Assembly: GCF_009078285.1 (NCBI RefSeq)
Contig: NZ_RQSP01000002.1
Span: 71,733-135,732 of the forward strand
Reading direction: 5' to 3'
DNA length: 64,000 bases
From: Bifidobacterium jacchi
GTDB lineage: Bacteria > Actinomycetota > Actinomycetes > Actinomycetales > Bifidobacteriaceae
Of the stretch, positions 1 to 8,908 are shown one piece after another. Under the pieces are notes generated by a model. That model had not been told where the DNA came from and searched no databases. It saw nothing but the letters and a program-made list of their open reading frames with translations. A program made the position numbers and the translations under genes. How positions within the stretch are numbered: position 1 is the first letter of the stretch; each line of letters starts with the position of its first letter.

Positions 1-1303
1 CGGCATCAGTGGTGGCAGTCGCGACGGCGGTCGGGGCGGTTGTAGCGGCTGATTCGGCATCTGCGGCGGCGGACGCTGCCTGATCAAGCAGATCAGCGGC
101 ATCCTTGCGCGCACTCCACACCGTTCTGCCGTCGGCATCGGTGAGCGACGCCTCGATCAGCACCGACGAAGCAGCCGCAGCGGAATCGGTGGAATCCGCG
201 AAATCGGAAGAATCGTCGGATTCCGTACCGCGTGCCGCAGCCGCAGCGGTGCCAGCAGTCGCGACCGCAGCCGCAGCCAGCGCGGCAACGTCACCAATGC
301 CACGGATGGAAGCGGTCACATCAAGCAGGCCGGTTCCCTTGCTGGCGTCGAAATCAGGAGTGATGCGCAGATTCTCGACGTGCGCGACCGGCTGCGCGGC
401 GAGTTCGACGGAACGGAAGATGCCGTGCAGACGCCAGAAATCCTGATCTTCCAGCCAACTAGCCGTCGTGTACTGCCAGCAGGCGACCGACAGCACATTG
501 CGGCCGGGGCGCAGCGCGTCGGTCACGTCGAATTCGCTGGGCGTGAAGCTGTCCTCCGCATAGCCGACGAACCGGCCGTTGAGCCACACCGCGATGGCGG
601 TAGCGGCACCATGGAAGGTCAGCGTGACGCGCGGACGGATTTGCGCTGCCGTGTCGGCGGTGGACGCGGCGTCCGACGTGGTGGCGGCAACCGCGCAGAT
701 CGCGGCGGCGACCTTGGCCGAGGGAGCGAACACGCGGCGGTACAGCGCCACATGATTGTGATCGTGCGGAATCTGAGGCGGGTTGAGCGTCTCGTGGCCG
801 GACCACGGATACTGCTGGTTCACGTACTGATGAGGCAGCACGCCTTCGTTCTGCAGATTCGACGGGACTGGGATGCGGCGGAACGACACGGCTGCAAGCG
901 CGGCGGATGCAGGCGTGGGCGACGCGGATGCGGGCGATGCGGATGCGGCATCAGCGGCACCAGCGACGGCAGCAGGAGAAGCGCAAGAAGCCGCACCGGC
1001 CGAAGCGAAGGCGCCGAGCGCTTCGCGGGCCGACTCGCCGTCAGCCAGATCGATCAGACCGACGTTCCATTCGCCGTCGAGGCTCTGGATGAGATCGGAC
1101 GTTTCGCCCGACAGCGGTTCGTGATCAAAGAACCTGTGCTCGCTGTGGGCGGGCAGACGGTTGACCGCGAAGGTGCGCGGGTTCTCGGTCCACGCGATGA
1201 TCTCGTTGATGCTCGGGTCGGCCGCCTGCGCCGAAGCTGGGGCGACCGGGGCGTGCGGCTCTTGGGCCGGTGCGGTGAATGCTTGTTCTGTCGTATGAGT
1301 CAT
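1..1303 (-). CDS. lacZ: beta-galactosidase, GH2 family, N-terminal part (runs off the window)
   Basis: Hydrolyses terminal beta-galactosides; a cytoplasmic LacZ-type GH2 enzyme is expected because no signal peptide is seen. Only the first ~434 residues are present. The sugar-binding and jelly-roll region shows VPSN near residue 148, then NGRFVGYAEDSFTPSEFDVT and EDQDFWRLHGIFRSVEL near 285-300, all characteristic of LacZ. The catalytic glutamates lie beyond the edge. The start is ATG 1303, preceded by AAAGGA. The domain is interrupted by about four Ala-rich low-complexity stretches (roughly residues 95-140, 190-215, 345-380 and 400-434) absent from the family core. A LacI-type operator lies ~150 bp upstream. 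Confidence 0.9.
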   Translation of the reverse strand, partial: MTHTTEQAFTAPAQEPHAPVAPASAQAADPSINEIIAWTENPRTFAVNRLPAHSEHRFFDHEPLSGETSDLIQSLDGEWNVGLIDLADGESAREALGAFASAGAASCASPAAVAGAADAASASPASASPTPASAALAAVSFRRIPVPSNLQNEGVLPHQYVNQQYPWSGHETLNPPQIPHDHNHVALYRRVFAPSAKVAAAICAVAATTSDAASTADTAAQIRPRVTLTFHGAATAIAVWLNGRFVGYAEDSFTPSEFDVTDALRPGRNVLSVACWQYTTASWLEDQDFWRLHGIFRSVELAAQPVAHVENLRITPDFDASKGTGLLDVTASIRGIGDVAALAAAAVATAGTAAAAARGTESDDSSDFADSTDSAAAASSVLIEASLTDADGRTVWSARKDAADLLDQAASAAADAESAATTAPTAVATATTDA

Positions 1304-1447
1304 TATTACTCGTCGTCCTTTCCTAGGTCGCGCCTCCGCGCGCAACCGCACGTTACTGGGGTAACGGCCCGCTTTCGGCCATTTGGCTGCTGCACCCTTG
1401 CGCCCGGTCCTGCTTCTCGCCTGCCTCGCCAAGGCCGCCTTAGTGCG

Positions 1448-1461
1448 TGTGACCGATTACA
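1448..1461. promoter_or_regulatory. candidate LacI-family operator upstream of lacZ
   Basis: TGTGACCGATTACA is a 14-bp imperfect palindrome around a central CG. It resembles the TGTAAGCGGTTACA sites in front of the surface glycosidase gene. Assignment to a particular repressor is inference. Confidence 0.45.
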
Positions 1462-1581
1462 AGTCTGCCTATTTGCAAGTATATCAATATGCATGTCGCA
1501 CGTCGCGCAACACGCGGACGAAACTCTAGGACCACACGCGGCGCACCCCGGGACCAGGGGCCGCTCGACATGCAGGGCTAA

Positions 1582-1638
1582 TCCCATGATGCAGGGAATA
1601 TCCCATCATGTAGGGAATACCCCATGATGCAGGGAACA
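1582..1638 (+). repeat. three tandem 19-bp repeats (CATGATGCAGGGAA motif)
   Basis: Three units start at 1582, 1601 and 1620, each TCCCATSATGYAGGGAAYA-like. Two further copies of the core in the opposite orientation lie at 1685-1698 and 1704-1717, also at 19-bp spacing, just upstream of the EamA gene. Confidence 0.85.
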
Positions 1639-1684
1639 GAAAACGGCTAAAATCCGCCATTTTCACACAAAACACACATACGCG

Positions 1685-1717
1685 ATCCCTGCACCATGCG
1701 AAAATCCCTACACCATG
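1685..1717 (-). repeat. two inverted copies of the 19-bp-spaced motif
   Basis: ATCCCTGCACCATG and ATCCCTACACCATG lie 19 bp apart. They are reverse complements of the motif at 1582-1638, so the two sets face each other across ~46 bp. Confidence 0.8.
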
Positions 1718-1772
1718 GGCATTCGCCGCGCACGCCAGCCACCGCACACCAGCCAAGGCATACACTGGCTTC

Positions 1773-3002
1773 GTGAGCCAAACATCGACATCCCAACGAA
1801 GCGATCGCCATACCCGCCGCGTATCGCCGACAATCGGCCGCATCATGCTGCTCACGGTCGCGCTCGGATGGGGCTGCGGCTACACGTTCTCGGGATTCGT
1901 GCTCGACACGATGCCGCTGCAATGGATGATGGCGTTTCGTCTGTTTCCCGGCGCGATCTGCGTTGGCGCGATCGCGTTCCGCCGCATCCGCAGCATGCCG
2001 ATCGGGCATGTGCTTGCGCCCGGCGTGCTGCTGGGGGTGTCGTATTGGATGGCGTATCTTGTGCAGATGACCGGCCTGCGCATGACCGCGCCCGGCCGCA
2101 ACGCGTTCCTGACGGCCACGTATTGCGTGACGGTTCCGTTCATCGCATGGGCGCTGACGCGGCGGCGGCCGGGTACGCGCAACGTGGTCGCCGCGGCGGT
2201 GTGCCTGGTGGGCATTGGCTTCATTTCGCTGTCCGGCGGAGGTGTCGGCTCGGGCGCAGGCGCAGGCGTAGGCGGCGGCACGGCCAGCACGGTAGGCGCG
2301 GCGGGTTTGGTGAACGTCGGCGATCTGGTGTCGGTTGCGGGCGGCGTGCTGTTTGGGCTGAATATCGCGCTGACCGGCCTGCTGGCGCGAGATCATGACG
2401 CGATGGCGCTGACGTTCTACGAGTTTGTGAGCGCGGGCATCCTGTTTGTGATCGGCGCGATTCTTGTTGACGGGCCGATTCAGCCGGGCTGGTTCGCGCC
2501 GCGCACGGTTTGGTCGCTGCTGTATGTGATCGCGGTCTCCACGGTGATCGCGCAGGTGTTTCAGAACGTCGCGTTCGGTTCGGTGCCGACTTCGCAGGGG
2601 TCGCTGATCATGTGCTTGGAGAGCGTGTTCGGCGTGATCTGTTCGACCCTGATCACCGGCGAAGAGGTGACGCTGATGACAATGATCGGATTCGTGCTCG
2701 TGTTCGCTTCGCTGGTGCTCAGCGAGGTACGACTGCGGTCACGCGGCGCGGGTTTGGTCACAGGGAGCGGGGCGCGCCCTGTGACCACACCCGCTCCCTG
2801 TGACCGAACCGCGCCCAACATCACGCCGCGCCGGCCCCGGCCGCGACCGCGTCGAGCGCAGCGGCCATATGCCGCACCGGGATCGTGCGCCGCCACGCCA
2901 TCAGCGACGCCCACGCGGTCACAATCCGGAAATACCGCCGTCGCGCCTCGGAGCGGGACAAGCTCAGATCGTGCAGACCACCGCGTATCGTCGCCAGCGT
3001 GA
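1773..3002 (+). CDS. EamA/DMT-superfamily transporter
   Basis: Predicted ~10-helix drug/metabolite transporter of the inner membrane; the substrate cannot be told. The two EamA halves are visible (about residues 25-145 and 175-320), with conserved segments such as TAPGRNAFLTATYCVTVPF and the repeat-related VPTSQGSLIMCLESVFGVI. The start is GTG 1773; a TACACT box six bases upstream and the lack of a Shine-Dalgarno suggest a leaderless transcript. The last ~85 residues are Pro/Arg/Ala-rich. They are read through a 20-bp terminator-like inverted repeat (2751-2810) and over the 3' end of the convergent hydrolase gene, so the original stop was probably earlier and lost. Confidence 0.85.
   Translation: MSQTSTSQRSDRHTRRVSPTIGRIMLLTVALGWGCGYTFSGFVLDTMPLQWMMAFRLFPGAICVGAIAFRRIRSMPIGHVLAPGVLLGVSYWMAYLVQMTGLRMTAPGRNAFLTATYCVTVPFIAWALTRRRPGTRNVVAAAVCLVGIGFISLSGGGVGSGAGAGVGGGTASTVGAAGLVNVGDLVSVAGGVLFGLNIALTGLLARDHDAMALTFYEFVSAGILFVIGAILVDGPIQPGWFAPRTVWSLLYVIAVSTVIAQVFQNVAFGSVPTSQGSLIMCLESVFGVICSTLITGEEVTLMTMIGFVLVFASLVLSEVRLRSRGAGLVTGSGARPVTTPAPCDRTAPNITPRRPRPRPRRAQRPYAAPGSCAATPSATPTRSQSGNTAVAPRSGTSSDRADHRVSSPA
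2751..2810. terminator. large bidirectional terminator-like inverted repeat
   Basis: Arms 2751-2770 and 2791-2810 match at 19 of 20 positions around a 20-base loop. The pairing extends outward through GCGCGG with one bulge. It lies between convergent genes but inside the EamA reading frame. Confidence 0.75.
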
Positions 3003-4125
3003 CCACGTCGCCCACGTTGAGCGCGGCCTGCCGAATCGCCGTGACATCAAGCGCGGTATCGGCCTCGCGCATGGCTTCGTCCCAAGTGCCCTGCAGCATG
3101 GTCCGGTCCGACGTGCACACCAGCACCGGAATCTGGATGTCGAGCCGCTTCGACACCTCGTACTGCGCGTCGTAGATCGCCTGCATCCAGCCGGCTCGCG
3201 GCAGAAACAGGCTTGAATCAACCAGCGGATGCTCCAGATAATCCCAATCGCCGCCGGTCACGCGACGGATGCATCGCGAATAGAAGCCGGGATCGCGCAT
3301 CGGCATCACGGTTTTGCCGCCGCCCAGCCGGAACACCTGCACCACCGGCGTTGAGAGGATGCGGAACATGCGGTTGCCTTGCAATTCCAGCCAAGGCGAG
3401 TTCAGCGCGGCCGCTTCCACATGATGCGGCATTTCGGAATTTATCCACAATACGGAACTGAGTCCACCTTGCGAATGGGCAATGAGCAGTATGCGCACAT
3501 GCTCGCCGAGTTCGCGGACGATCTGATCGCGCAGCGCGTCGAGCTCGACCGCGTACTCGTGCAGATTCTCGATGTAGCCCGGCGTCTGCCCGTCGCGCAG
3601 CGAGCGGCCGAATTTGCGCAGATCGACCGCATAGAACGCGATACCCAGCGATTCCCAGTATTCCGAGGCATGTCGGCGGTAGAAGTAGTCGTTCCACCCG
3701 TGCACGTACATGATGGCGAGCGGATGGCCGCGCATCGCGTACCGCCAGCGGCGGAATCGCTCGGAAGCGGTGAGTTTTCGCGGATTCTTGCGCACGAACG
3801 TGGCGACCAGCTCACCTTCGTCGTCGTGGCCGATGTGGGCGGTGGCCTGCTGATAGCCGTCCATGACGCGGTCGTCGGTCCATTCGTCGACGGTTGGGCG
3901 TGCGGCATAGTGCGTGTGGAGGGAGTCGTTGGCGACGCGTGGGCGGGATTGCGGCTGCGGATTCGGCTGGGATTGCGGCTGCGGCGCTTGCTGGGAACGC
4001 GACTGCGGCGCAGACTGCTGCATGGTTTGCAACGCGGGCGACAGCGATGATTGCTGCACGGACTGCGGCGCCGACTGCGGCGTTTGCTGTGCATCTTGCT
4101 GCGGCGACTGGGCTGATCTGGCCAT
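2821..4125 (-). CDS. alpha/beta hydrolase, serine aminopeptidase (S33)/lysophospholipase-like
   Basis: Probable esterase or monoacylglycerol-lipase-like hydrolase; substrate unknown. The oxyanion HG is at residues 142-143, the nucleophile is Ser218 in AHSQGG, and the likely acid and base are Asp340 (TSDRT) and His385 (GGLHDL). The first ~65 residues are an unusual Gln/Ser/Pro-rich repeat tract of PQSQ-type units with no predicted fold. The start at 4125 is supported by a strong AAGGAGGT six bases upstream, so this tail is translated. No signal peptide or membrane helix is seen. It converges on the EamA gene and overlaps its 3' extension. Confidence 0.85.
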   Translation of the reverse strand: MARSAQSPQQDAQQTPQSAPQSVQQSSLSPALQTMQQSAPQSRSQQAPQPQSQPNPQPQSRPRVANDSLHTHYAARPTVDEWTDDRVMDGYQQATAHIGHDDEGELVATFVRKNPRKLTASERFRRWRYAMRGHPLAIMYVHGWNDYFYRRHASEYWESLGIAFYAVDLRKFGRSLRDGQTPGYIENLHEYAVELDALRDQIVRELGEHVRILLIAHSQGGLSSVLWINSEMPHHVEAAALNSPWLELQGNRMFRILSTPVVQVFRLGGGKTVMPMRDPGFYSRCIRRVTGGDWDYLEHPLVDSSLFLPRAGWMQAIYDAQYEVSKRLDIQIPVLVCTSDRTMLQGTWDEAMREADTALDVTAIRQAALNVGDVVTLATIRGGLHDLSLSRSEARRRYFRIVTAWASLMAWRRTIPVRHMAAALDAVAAGAGAA

Positions 4126-4274
4126 GACGACCTCCTTACTGCATCTAATGTACCCGCGCGCGCATGGATTGCGGCAGTGATTCTCCTGAGACGAAGCGGA
4201 CGACGTGGTTTATGCGGCAGTTTTGGCGATGTTGCCGCAATACAGTGGCCGCACGCCCCGCTGACAACACGAAA

Positions 4275-4312
4275 ACGCGGGTATGAACCCGTTGAGGGAT
4301 TCATACCCGCGT
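4275..4312 (-). terminator. rho-independent terminator after the GH28/49-like gene
   Basis: A near-perfect stem of about 16 bp (4275-4290 with 4296-4312) has a 5-base loop and, on the minus strand, a following TTTTC. It lies ~63 bp beyond the stop at 4375. Confidence 0.8.
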
Positions 4313-4374
4313 CTGCAATCGATCACAGTTGCGATCGCGGCGAATCATCGCAAATCAGCGTGATTCAGCGTGAT

Positions 4375-7300
4375 TCAGCGGCCGTTGGAGCGACGGCGAG
4401 CGACAGCCATCAGTCCGGCACCGCACACGACGGCCAGCGCCAGCACCCAAGCCAGCACGGAGACTTCGGAACCGGTGTTGGACAGCGTCGGCTTCTTGCT
4501 CGGCGTCACCGGGGTGGTCGGCGTCTTGCTCGGCGTCGTCGGGGTGGTCGGCGTCGGGGTCGGCGTCGTGGTGCCCTTCTTCTCGACGGTCACCTTGCGG
4601 GTGGCGGTCGCCGTGTTGCCGGCCGCATCCACAGCCGTGTAGGTCAGCGTGTACACGCCGGCCTTGTTGGTGTCGAGCTTGCCGGAAACCTTGATGGAAG
4701 CGGTCACATCGCCATCCACGGCATCCTTCGCGGACACGCCTGTCAGCGGGTCGAACGTGCCACCGAACGCAACCGTCGCATCGTCCAGACCAGAGAACAC
4801 CGGAGCGGTCGTATCAGGATTGACGGTCACGTTGAACGTGGCGGTCTTGGTCGCATCGGACTTGAGCGCAACGGTGACGGTAACCTTGCCTACCGCAGCT
4901 GCGGCGAACGGCTTGGTCAGATCAACGTCGGCCTTCAGATCGTACTCACCGGAAGCAACCGGATCGGACTTGCTGCCGTCGGAGAACGTCTTGACGACCT
5001 CCAGACCAGCGGCATTGAACGTCTCGCCAACCGTGTACTCGACCTTGGTGGGCTGCTTGGCAACCACAGCGCCGGTCAGCACCACGGGCTCCGGCTTGAC
5101 GGTCACCGTGCGAGTCGCGGTCGCCTTGTTGCCGGCAGCATCCGTGACCGTGTAGGTGAGCGTGTACTCGCCGGCCTTCTTGGTGTCGACAGTGCCCTCG
5201 ACCTTAATGGAAGCGGTCACATCGCCATCCACAGCATCCTCGGCCTTCACGCCGGCCAGCGGATCGAACTTAGCACCGAACTCCACCGTCGCATCAACCA
5301 CGCCGGAGAACACCGGAGCGGTCGTATCACGCTGAGCCGTGACGGTGAGCGTGAAGTCAACGCTGGACTTGGCGCCGTTCTTGTCGGTGAGTGTGACGGT
5401 CACCTTGTGGTCACCGGCCGGAATGCCCTCGGCGAACTCAAGGCGGTTCTCGTCGTTGTTCCACGTGATCTTGCCGTTGGCAGTGTCGCCGGTGAGCGCG
5501 ATCTGGACCGGGTCAACGCCGGTGATCTCGAACACGTCGGAGTGCGCGGCGGTGTACTGCTCAATGCTCTGGGCGGTCGGGCCGGTGAGCTTGGTCGGGG
5601 AGACCGTGGTCACCTCAAGCGCGGGGGCCATGTCGGCGGTCGCGTTGTTGAGCTTGTTGGTCGTGGCACCTTCAGTGGAGACGAAGCGCACCTCGTAGCT
5701 GCCGGTGATGTTGAGCGCCAGAATCAGCTTGGTCTGCTTGGCGGCCTGGGCGGCGCGCACGAAGTCGCTCACATCCACGCGCACCTTGCGCCCATCGATC
5801 GCGTTGCCCTTGACCTGATCCTCGGAGCCTTCGGCGACGGTCACGTTGCCGACGGTGAAGTTCGCGGACTGGACGCTGTCGGCAGCTTCAGTGGAGACCT
5901 TCGGATGATTGTTCCACGTCATCTCGCTGATGGAGCAGCTGGTTGCCGCGCCGTTGTTGCCAGTGCAGCCTTCCAGAGTCTTGGTCGCCTTGAGGGCGAT
6001 CTCGTCGGTGGCGGTGGCGGTACGACGGTGGCCCATGTAGGTGAGCACCAGGTTCGCGTCGTCATACTCGCCAAGCGTCTTCACCTTGCTCAGGTCGAGC
6101 TCGACGAACGCTTGCTTGGAGTCGCCGCTGGCGTTGCTCAGGCGGATGGTGCGCTGAGTGCTCGCGTTGACCTTCGCGTCACCGCTCCAGGATCCGTTGA
6201 ATGTGTCGCCGGAGACCGCGCCCTCGACAGGAGCCGCGGACGAGCTGGAGGACTGGACGGTGATGGTCACTGTCTTGGCGACCGGATCGTAGTCGCCCTC
6301 CTGAGCGCCCTTGTCGGCGGCGGTGAACTTGACCTCGTAGGCCTTGTTCGCCTGCGCCTCGGTCGGCTTCCAGCTGAACGTTTGGGTCTTGTCGTCGTAC
6401 TTGGCACCTTCCGGCAGCGTGGTCTTGTCGACCGCGACGACGACGGTGTCACCCTCATCTGCATCGGTGGCGGCAACCTTGAAGCTGGTCACGTTGTTGC
6501 TCTTGGCGATCAGGTTGTCCGCCTCGGGCGAGGTGAACGTGGGCAGCGTGTTCTCCTTGACCGGCTGGGTCTTGCCGTCGGCGTCGGTGTACGTGTAGGT
6601 CAGGTTCGTCACGTTGTTGACGGTGAGCTTGTTCTGGTTGGAGTACCGTACCTGCTTGCCGCCGATGTAGATGTCGTTCAGCGTGGCGTTCTCGATGTTG
6701 GTGATGTTCGAGCCTGCGTTCGCGTTGGAGAACCAGACGTTATCGACGGTCACGTTCTTGATGAGCGGATCCTTGCCGTTGATCGAGAAGTTCGTGCCGA
6801 CGCGGGAGGTGTCGAACGAGGAGTTCCTGATGGTGAAGTCCTCGTACTGCGGGTACGTGCCGGTGTTGTTCTGCACGGTGATGCCTTTGCCGCCGCCCTG
6901 GAAGCTGATCGGGTTGAAGTTGTTGAACGTGTAGTTCTTCAGCTTGTGACCGAAAGTGCTGTGGCCGAGGCGGATGCCGTTGCCGCCCGCGTACGACCAG
7001 TTGACGGTGTTGTTGACGGTAACGTTTTCCGTGTCGTCGGTATCCCAGGCGAGGTTGTTGAGGTTGTGCATTTCGGAGTAGTGTTCGTAAGCCGCAGCCG
7101 CGTCAATCCATTCCTGGGTGCGTGGGCTGTCGCCATTCATACCGAAGCCCTTGATGTTGTCGGCATGGGTCGGCTCGAACTGGTTACCCGGGTTGTAGTG
7201 GCCGGAGGCGAACGCGTCGTCGTTGCCGAGCGTCATCACACCATTGATGGTGAGGTTCTTGCCGGACGCGAGGTCGGTGCCGTCAACCCACGGCTGACCA

Positions 7301-8601
7301 TACGGGGTCAGGCCCTTGATGTTGTTGAACGTGACGTTCTCGGCGGTGTGCGTCTCGTAGTTCCACTGCTTGGAGTCGCGCATGTACGTGTCGTTGAACG
7401 TGATGTTCTGCGACTTGACGACCATCACGCCGCCCTGATGCTGGGAGCGGTAGGCGTCGTGGTTGTCCTGACGGTAGTTCTGCACGCCGTTGTTGTCGAA
7501 CATGCCGCGGCCGGAGATCGTGATGTCCTTGGAGGACCAGATGCCGATGGCCGGCTCCATGGCCTCGCGGTTGGGCTGCACGTGGTTCTTGAGCAGCGCG
7601 CCCTCGTCCACATACACGTTGAGGTGCTTCGTGGTCCATCTGGCTATGTCGAGACCGCCGTAGATGTACGTGCCGTTCGGGAAGTACAGCGTGTTCAGCT
7701 TGTCGTTGCTCTTGATCTCGTCAAGTGCGGCCTGCAGCACATAGGTGTAGTCGTCGGCCGCGAGCGCACGCTCGTTCGGATACGTGACTTCTTTGGTACT
7801 CGCGGGTACGATCTTGCCGGCGTCGATCTTGGCATCCGCGGGGATCTGCGTCTTGCCTACGGTCTTGCCGGCCCACGGGCTGACGGTGGCCTTGACGAGG
7901 TTGGCCTGCTGGATTTCGGCGTTGGAATGGCTCTTGAACCAGTTCTTCGCGTATTCGGCGATGTTCAGCACGCCGGTCTTCTCGTTGATGCCGGAGCCGT
8001 CTGCTGCGGACGTCTTGTCGGGCACAGTGCCCTCACGCTCTTCGGGATCGTTGATGACCGCGAGGTACGGCTTGCCAGTCTTGTTGGTCGCATCGCCATT
8101 GACCATGACGATGGCCTCGTACAGGCTCTTCTCCATCTTGAAGGTGAGCGTGTTCGTTTCCTTGTCGACCGAGTAGGCGGTCGCCGGGTAGTAGCGCTGC
8201 GGGTAGATGTTGACGAAGCTGATCTCCTCGTTCGGCACGGTCACGGTGATGACTGGCGTGCGCGAATCTGACTTGAAGCGGGCGATATCAAAGTTGTGAC
8301 CGTTCGCCGTGTACTGAACGGCTTCGACCTTCGTGCCGTTCGCGGTGACGTTGTACTTGGTGGAGGCGACATCGGGCGACGTCGTCGTGCCATTGCCGAC
8401 ACCAGTCGGCGCATAAGTGGTGACTGTACCGCTGTCAGTGAACGCGTTGTCAGCGGCAGATGCCGTCTGAACGCCCAGCGGCAGCATGGTCAGCGCCATC
8501 GCCGCGCTAGCGGCGGCCGCGACCACGGTGACCGCGAATTTGCCGAAGCGCTCACGCAGCGTTGCGACATTCGCGGTATTCGCATGTTGTGCGTACCCCA
8601 T
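4375..8601 (-). CDS. sortase-anchored beta-helix glycoside hydrolase (GH28/GH49-like) with DNRLRE and Ig-like domains
   Basis: A ~1408-residue cell-wall-anchored protein, probably acting on a plant or host polysaccharide. Order seen: signal peptide (~1-50); N-terminal beta domain; right-handed beta-helix (~230-640) with YFPNGTYIYGG, SGRGMFDNNG and GNDDAFASGHY, resembling polygalacturonase/dextranase folds; cadherin-like repeat (~660-750); a DNRLRE/CBM96-like module with DVSDFVRAA and WNNHP; an Ig-like domain; two DUF5011 repeats flanking a Big_3 repeat (YTVGETFNAAGLEV); Thr/Pro stalk; LSNTG, membrane helix and RRRSNGR tail. The start is set at ATG 8601 because AAGGAG lies 4-5 bases before it; an ATG 24 bases upstream lacks a site. 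Substrate specificity is not readable. Two LacI-type operators lie ~220-265 bp upstream. Confidence 0.8.
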   Translation of the reverse strand: MGYAQHANTANVATLRERFGKFAVTVVAAAASAAMALTMLPLGVQTASAADNAFTDSGTVTTYAPTGVGNGTTTSPDVASTKYNVTANGTKVEAVQYTANGHNFDIARFKSDSRTPVITVTVPNEEISFVNIYPQRYYPATAYSVDKETNTLTFKMEKSLYEAIVMVNGDATNKTGKPYLAVINDPEEREGTVPDKTSAADGSGINEKTGVLNIAEYAKNWFKSHSNAEIQQANLVKATVSPWAGKTVGKTQIPADAKIDAGKIVPASTKEVTYPNERALAADDYTYVLQAALDEIKSNDKLNTLYFPNGTYIYGGLDIARWTTKHLNVYVDEGALLKNHVQPNREAMEPAIGIWSSKDITISGRGMFDNNGVQNYRQDNHDAYRSQHQGGVMVVKSQNITFNDTYMRDSKQWNYETHTAENVTFNNIKGLTPYGQPWVDGTDLASGKNLTINGVMTLGNDDAFASGHYNPGNQFEPTHADNIKGFGMNGDSPRTQEWIDAAAAYEHYSEMHNLNNLAWDTDDTENVTVNNTVNWSYAGGNGIRLGHSTFGHKLKNYTFNNFNPISFQGGGKGITVQNNTGTYPQYEDFTIRNSSFDTSRVGTNFSINGKDPLIKNVTVDNVWFSNANAGSNITNIENATLNDIYIGGKQVRYSNQNKLTVNNVTNLTYTYTDADGKTQPVKENTLPTFTSPEADNLIAKSNNVTSFKVAATDADEGDTVVVAVDKTTLPEGAKYDDKTQTFSWKPTEAQANKAYEVKFTAADKGAQEGDYDPVAKTVTITVQSSSSSAAPVEGAVSGDTFNGSWSGDAKVNASTQRTIRLSNASGDSKQAFVELDLSKVKTLGEYDDANLVLTYMGHRRTATATDEIALKATKTLEGCTGNNGAATSCSISEMTWNNHPKVSTEAADSVQSANFTVGNVTVAEGSEDQVKGNAIDGRKVRVDVSDFVRAAQAAKQTKLILALNITGSYEVRFVSTEGATTNKLNNATADMAPALEVTTVSPTKLTGPTAQSIEQYTAAHSDVFEITGVDPVQIALTGDTANGKITWNNDENRLEFAEGIPAGDHKVTVTLTDKNGAKSSVDFTLTVTAQRDTTAPVFSGVVDATVEFGAKFDPLAGVKAEDAVDGDVTASIKVEGTVDTKKAGEYTLTYTVTDAAGNKATATRTVTVKPEPVVLTGAVVAKQPTKVEYTVGETFNAAGLEVVKTFSDGSKSDPVASGEYDLKADVDLTKPFAAAAVGKVTVTVALKSDATKTATFNVTVNPDTTAPVFSGLDDATVAFGGTFDPLTGVSAKDAVDGDVTASIKVSGKLDTNKAGVYTLTYTAVDAAGNTATATRKVTVEKKGTTTPTPTPTTPTTPSKTPTTPVTPSKKPTLSNTGSEVSVLAWVLALAVVCGAGLMAVARRRSNGR

Positions 8602-8819
8602 TGTTCTCCTTACCTTGGTTCCCAATACCCTTCGGCTCCTCGGCGACTGCCGTGCTCAGTCGTGCCGGCTGCGTTGAGTTGTCGCCGCAGCGGCATCCCT
8701 GAGGATGACGCGATGGGCCGTGGCCGGCGACCCTTGGCATCTCTGTCGCGGGCCGCGCGGCGGGTTGCGCGCCGATCGTCAAGGCCTCTGAGCGATGACG
8801 TTCTGCACACAACGTGTTG

Positions 8820-8833
8820 TGTAAGCGGTTACA
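8820..8833. promoter_or_regulatory. LacI-family operator 1 of the surface GH gene
   Basis: TGTAAGCGGTTACA has 12 of 14 positions symmetric around CG. An identical copy lies exactly 32 bp away. Confidence 0.75.
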
Positions 8834-8851
8834 GCTCACTATAGCGCATAC

Positions 8852-8865
8852 TGTAAGCGGTTACA
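8852..8865. promoter_or_regulatory. LacI-family operator 2 of the surface GH gene
   Basis: Second TGTAAGCGGTTACA, 32 bp (about three helical turns) from the first, as expected for cooperative repressor binding. Confidence 0.75.
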
Positions 8866-8908
8866 AATCAATTTTCGACGACGCGCCACAGCTCCCTTTC
8901 ACGAAAAA

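Larger units (their letters stand above)
1304..1772. other. intergenic region between divergent lacZ and EamA transporter
   Basis: No gene seen. It holds a candidate LacI operator at 1448-1461 and two facing sets of a 14-bp motif at 19-bp spacing (1582-1638 and 1685-1717). Confidence 0.7.

Noticed and set aside
4177-8271. 1364-codon plus-strand ORF antisense to the GH28/49-like surface gene
   Set aside because: Ile/Val/Arg/Gly-rich translation without domains; the minus strand has signal peptide, domains and sortase signal. A high-GC shadow frame.
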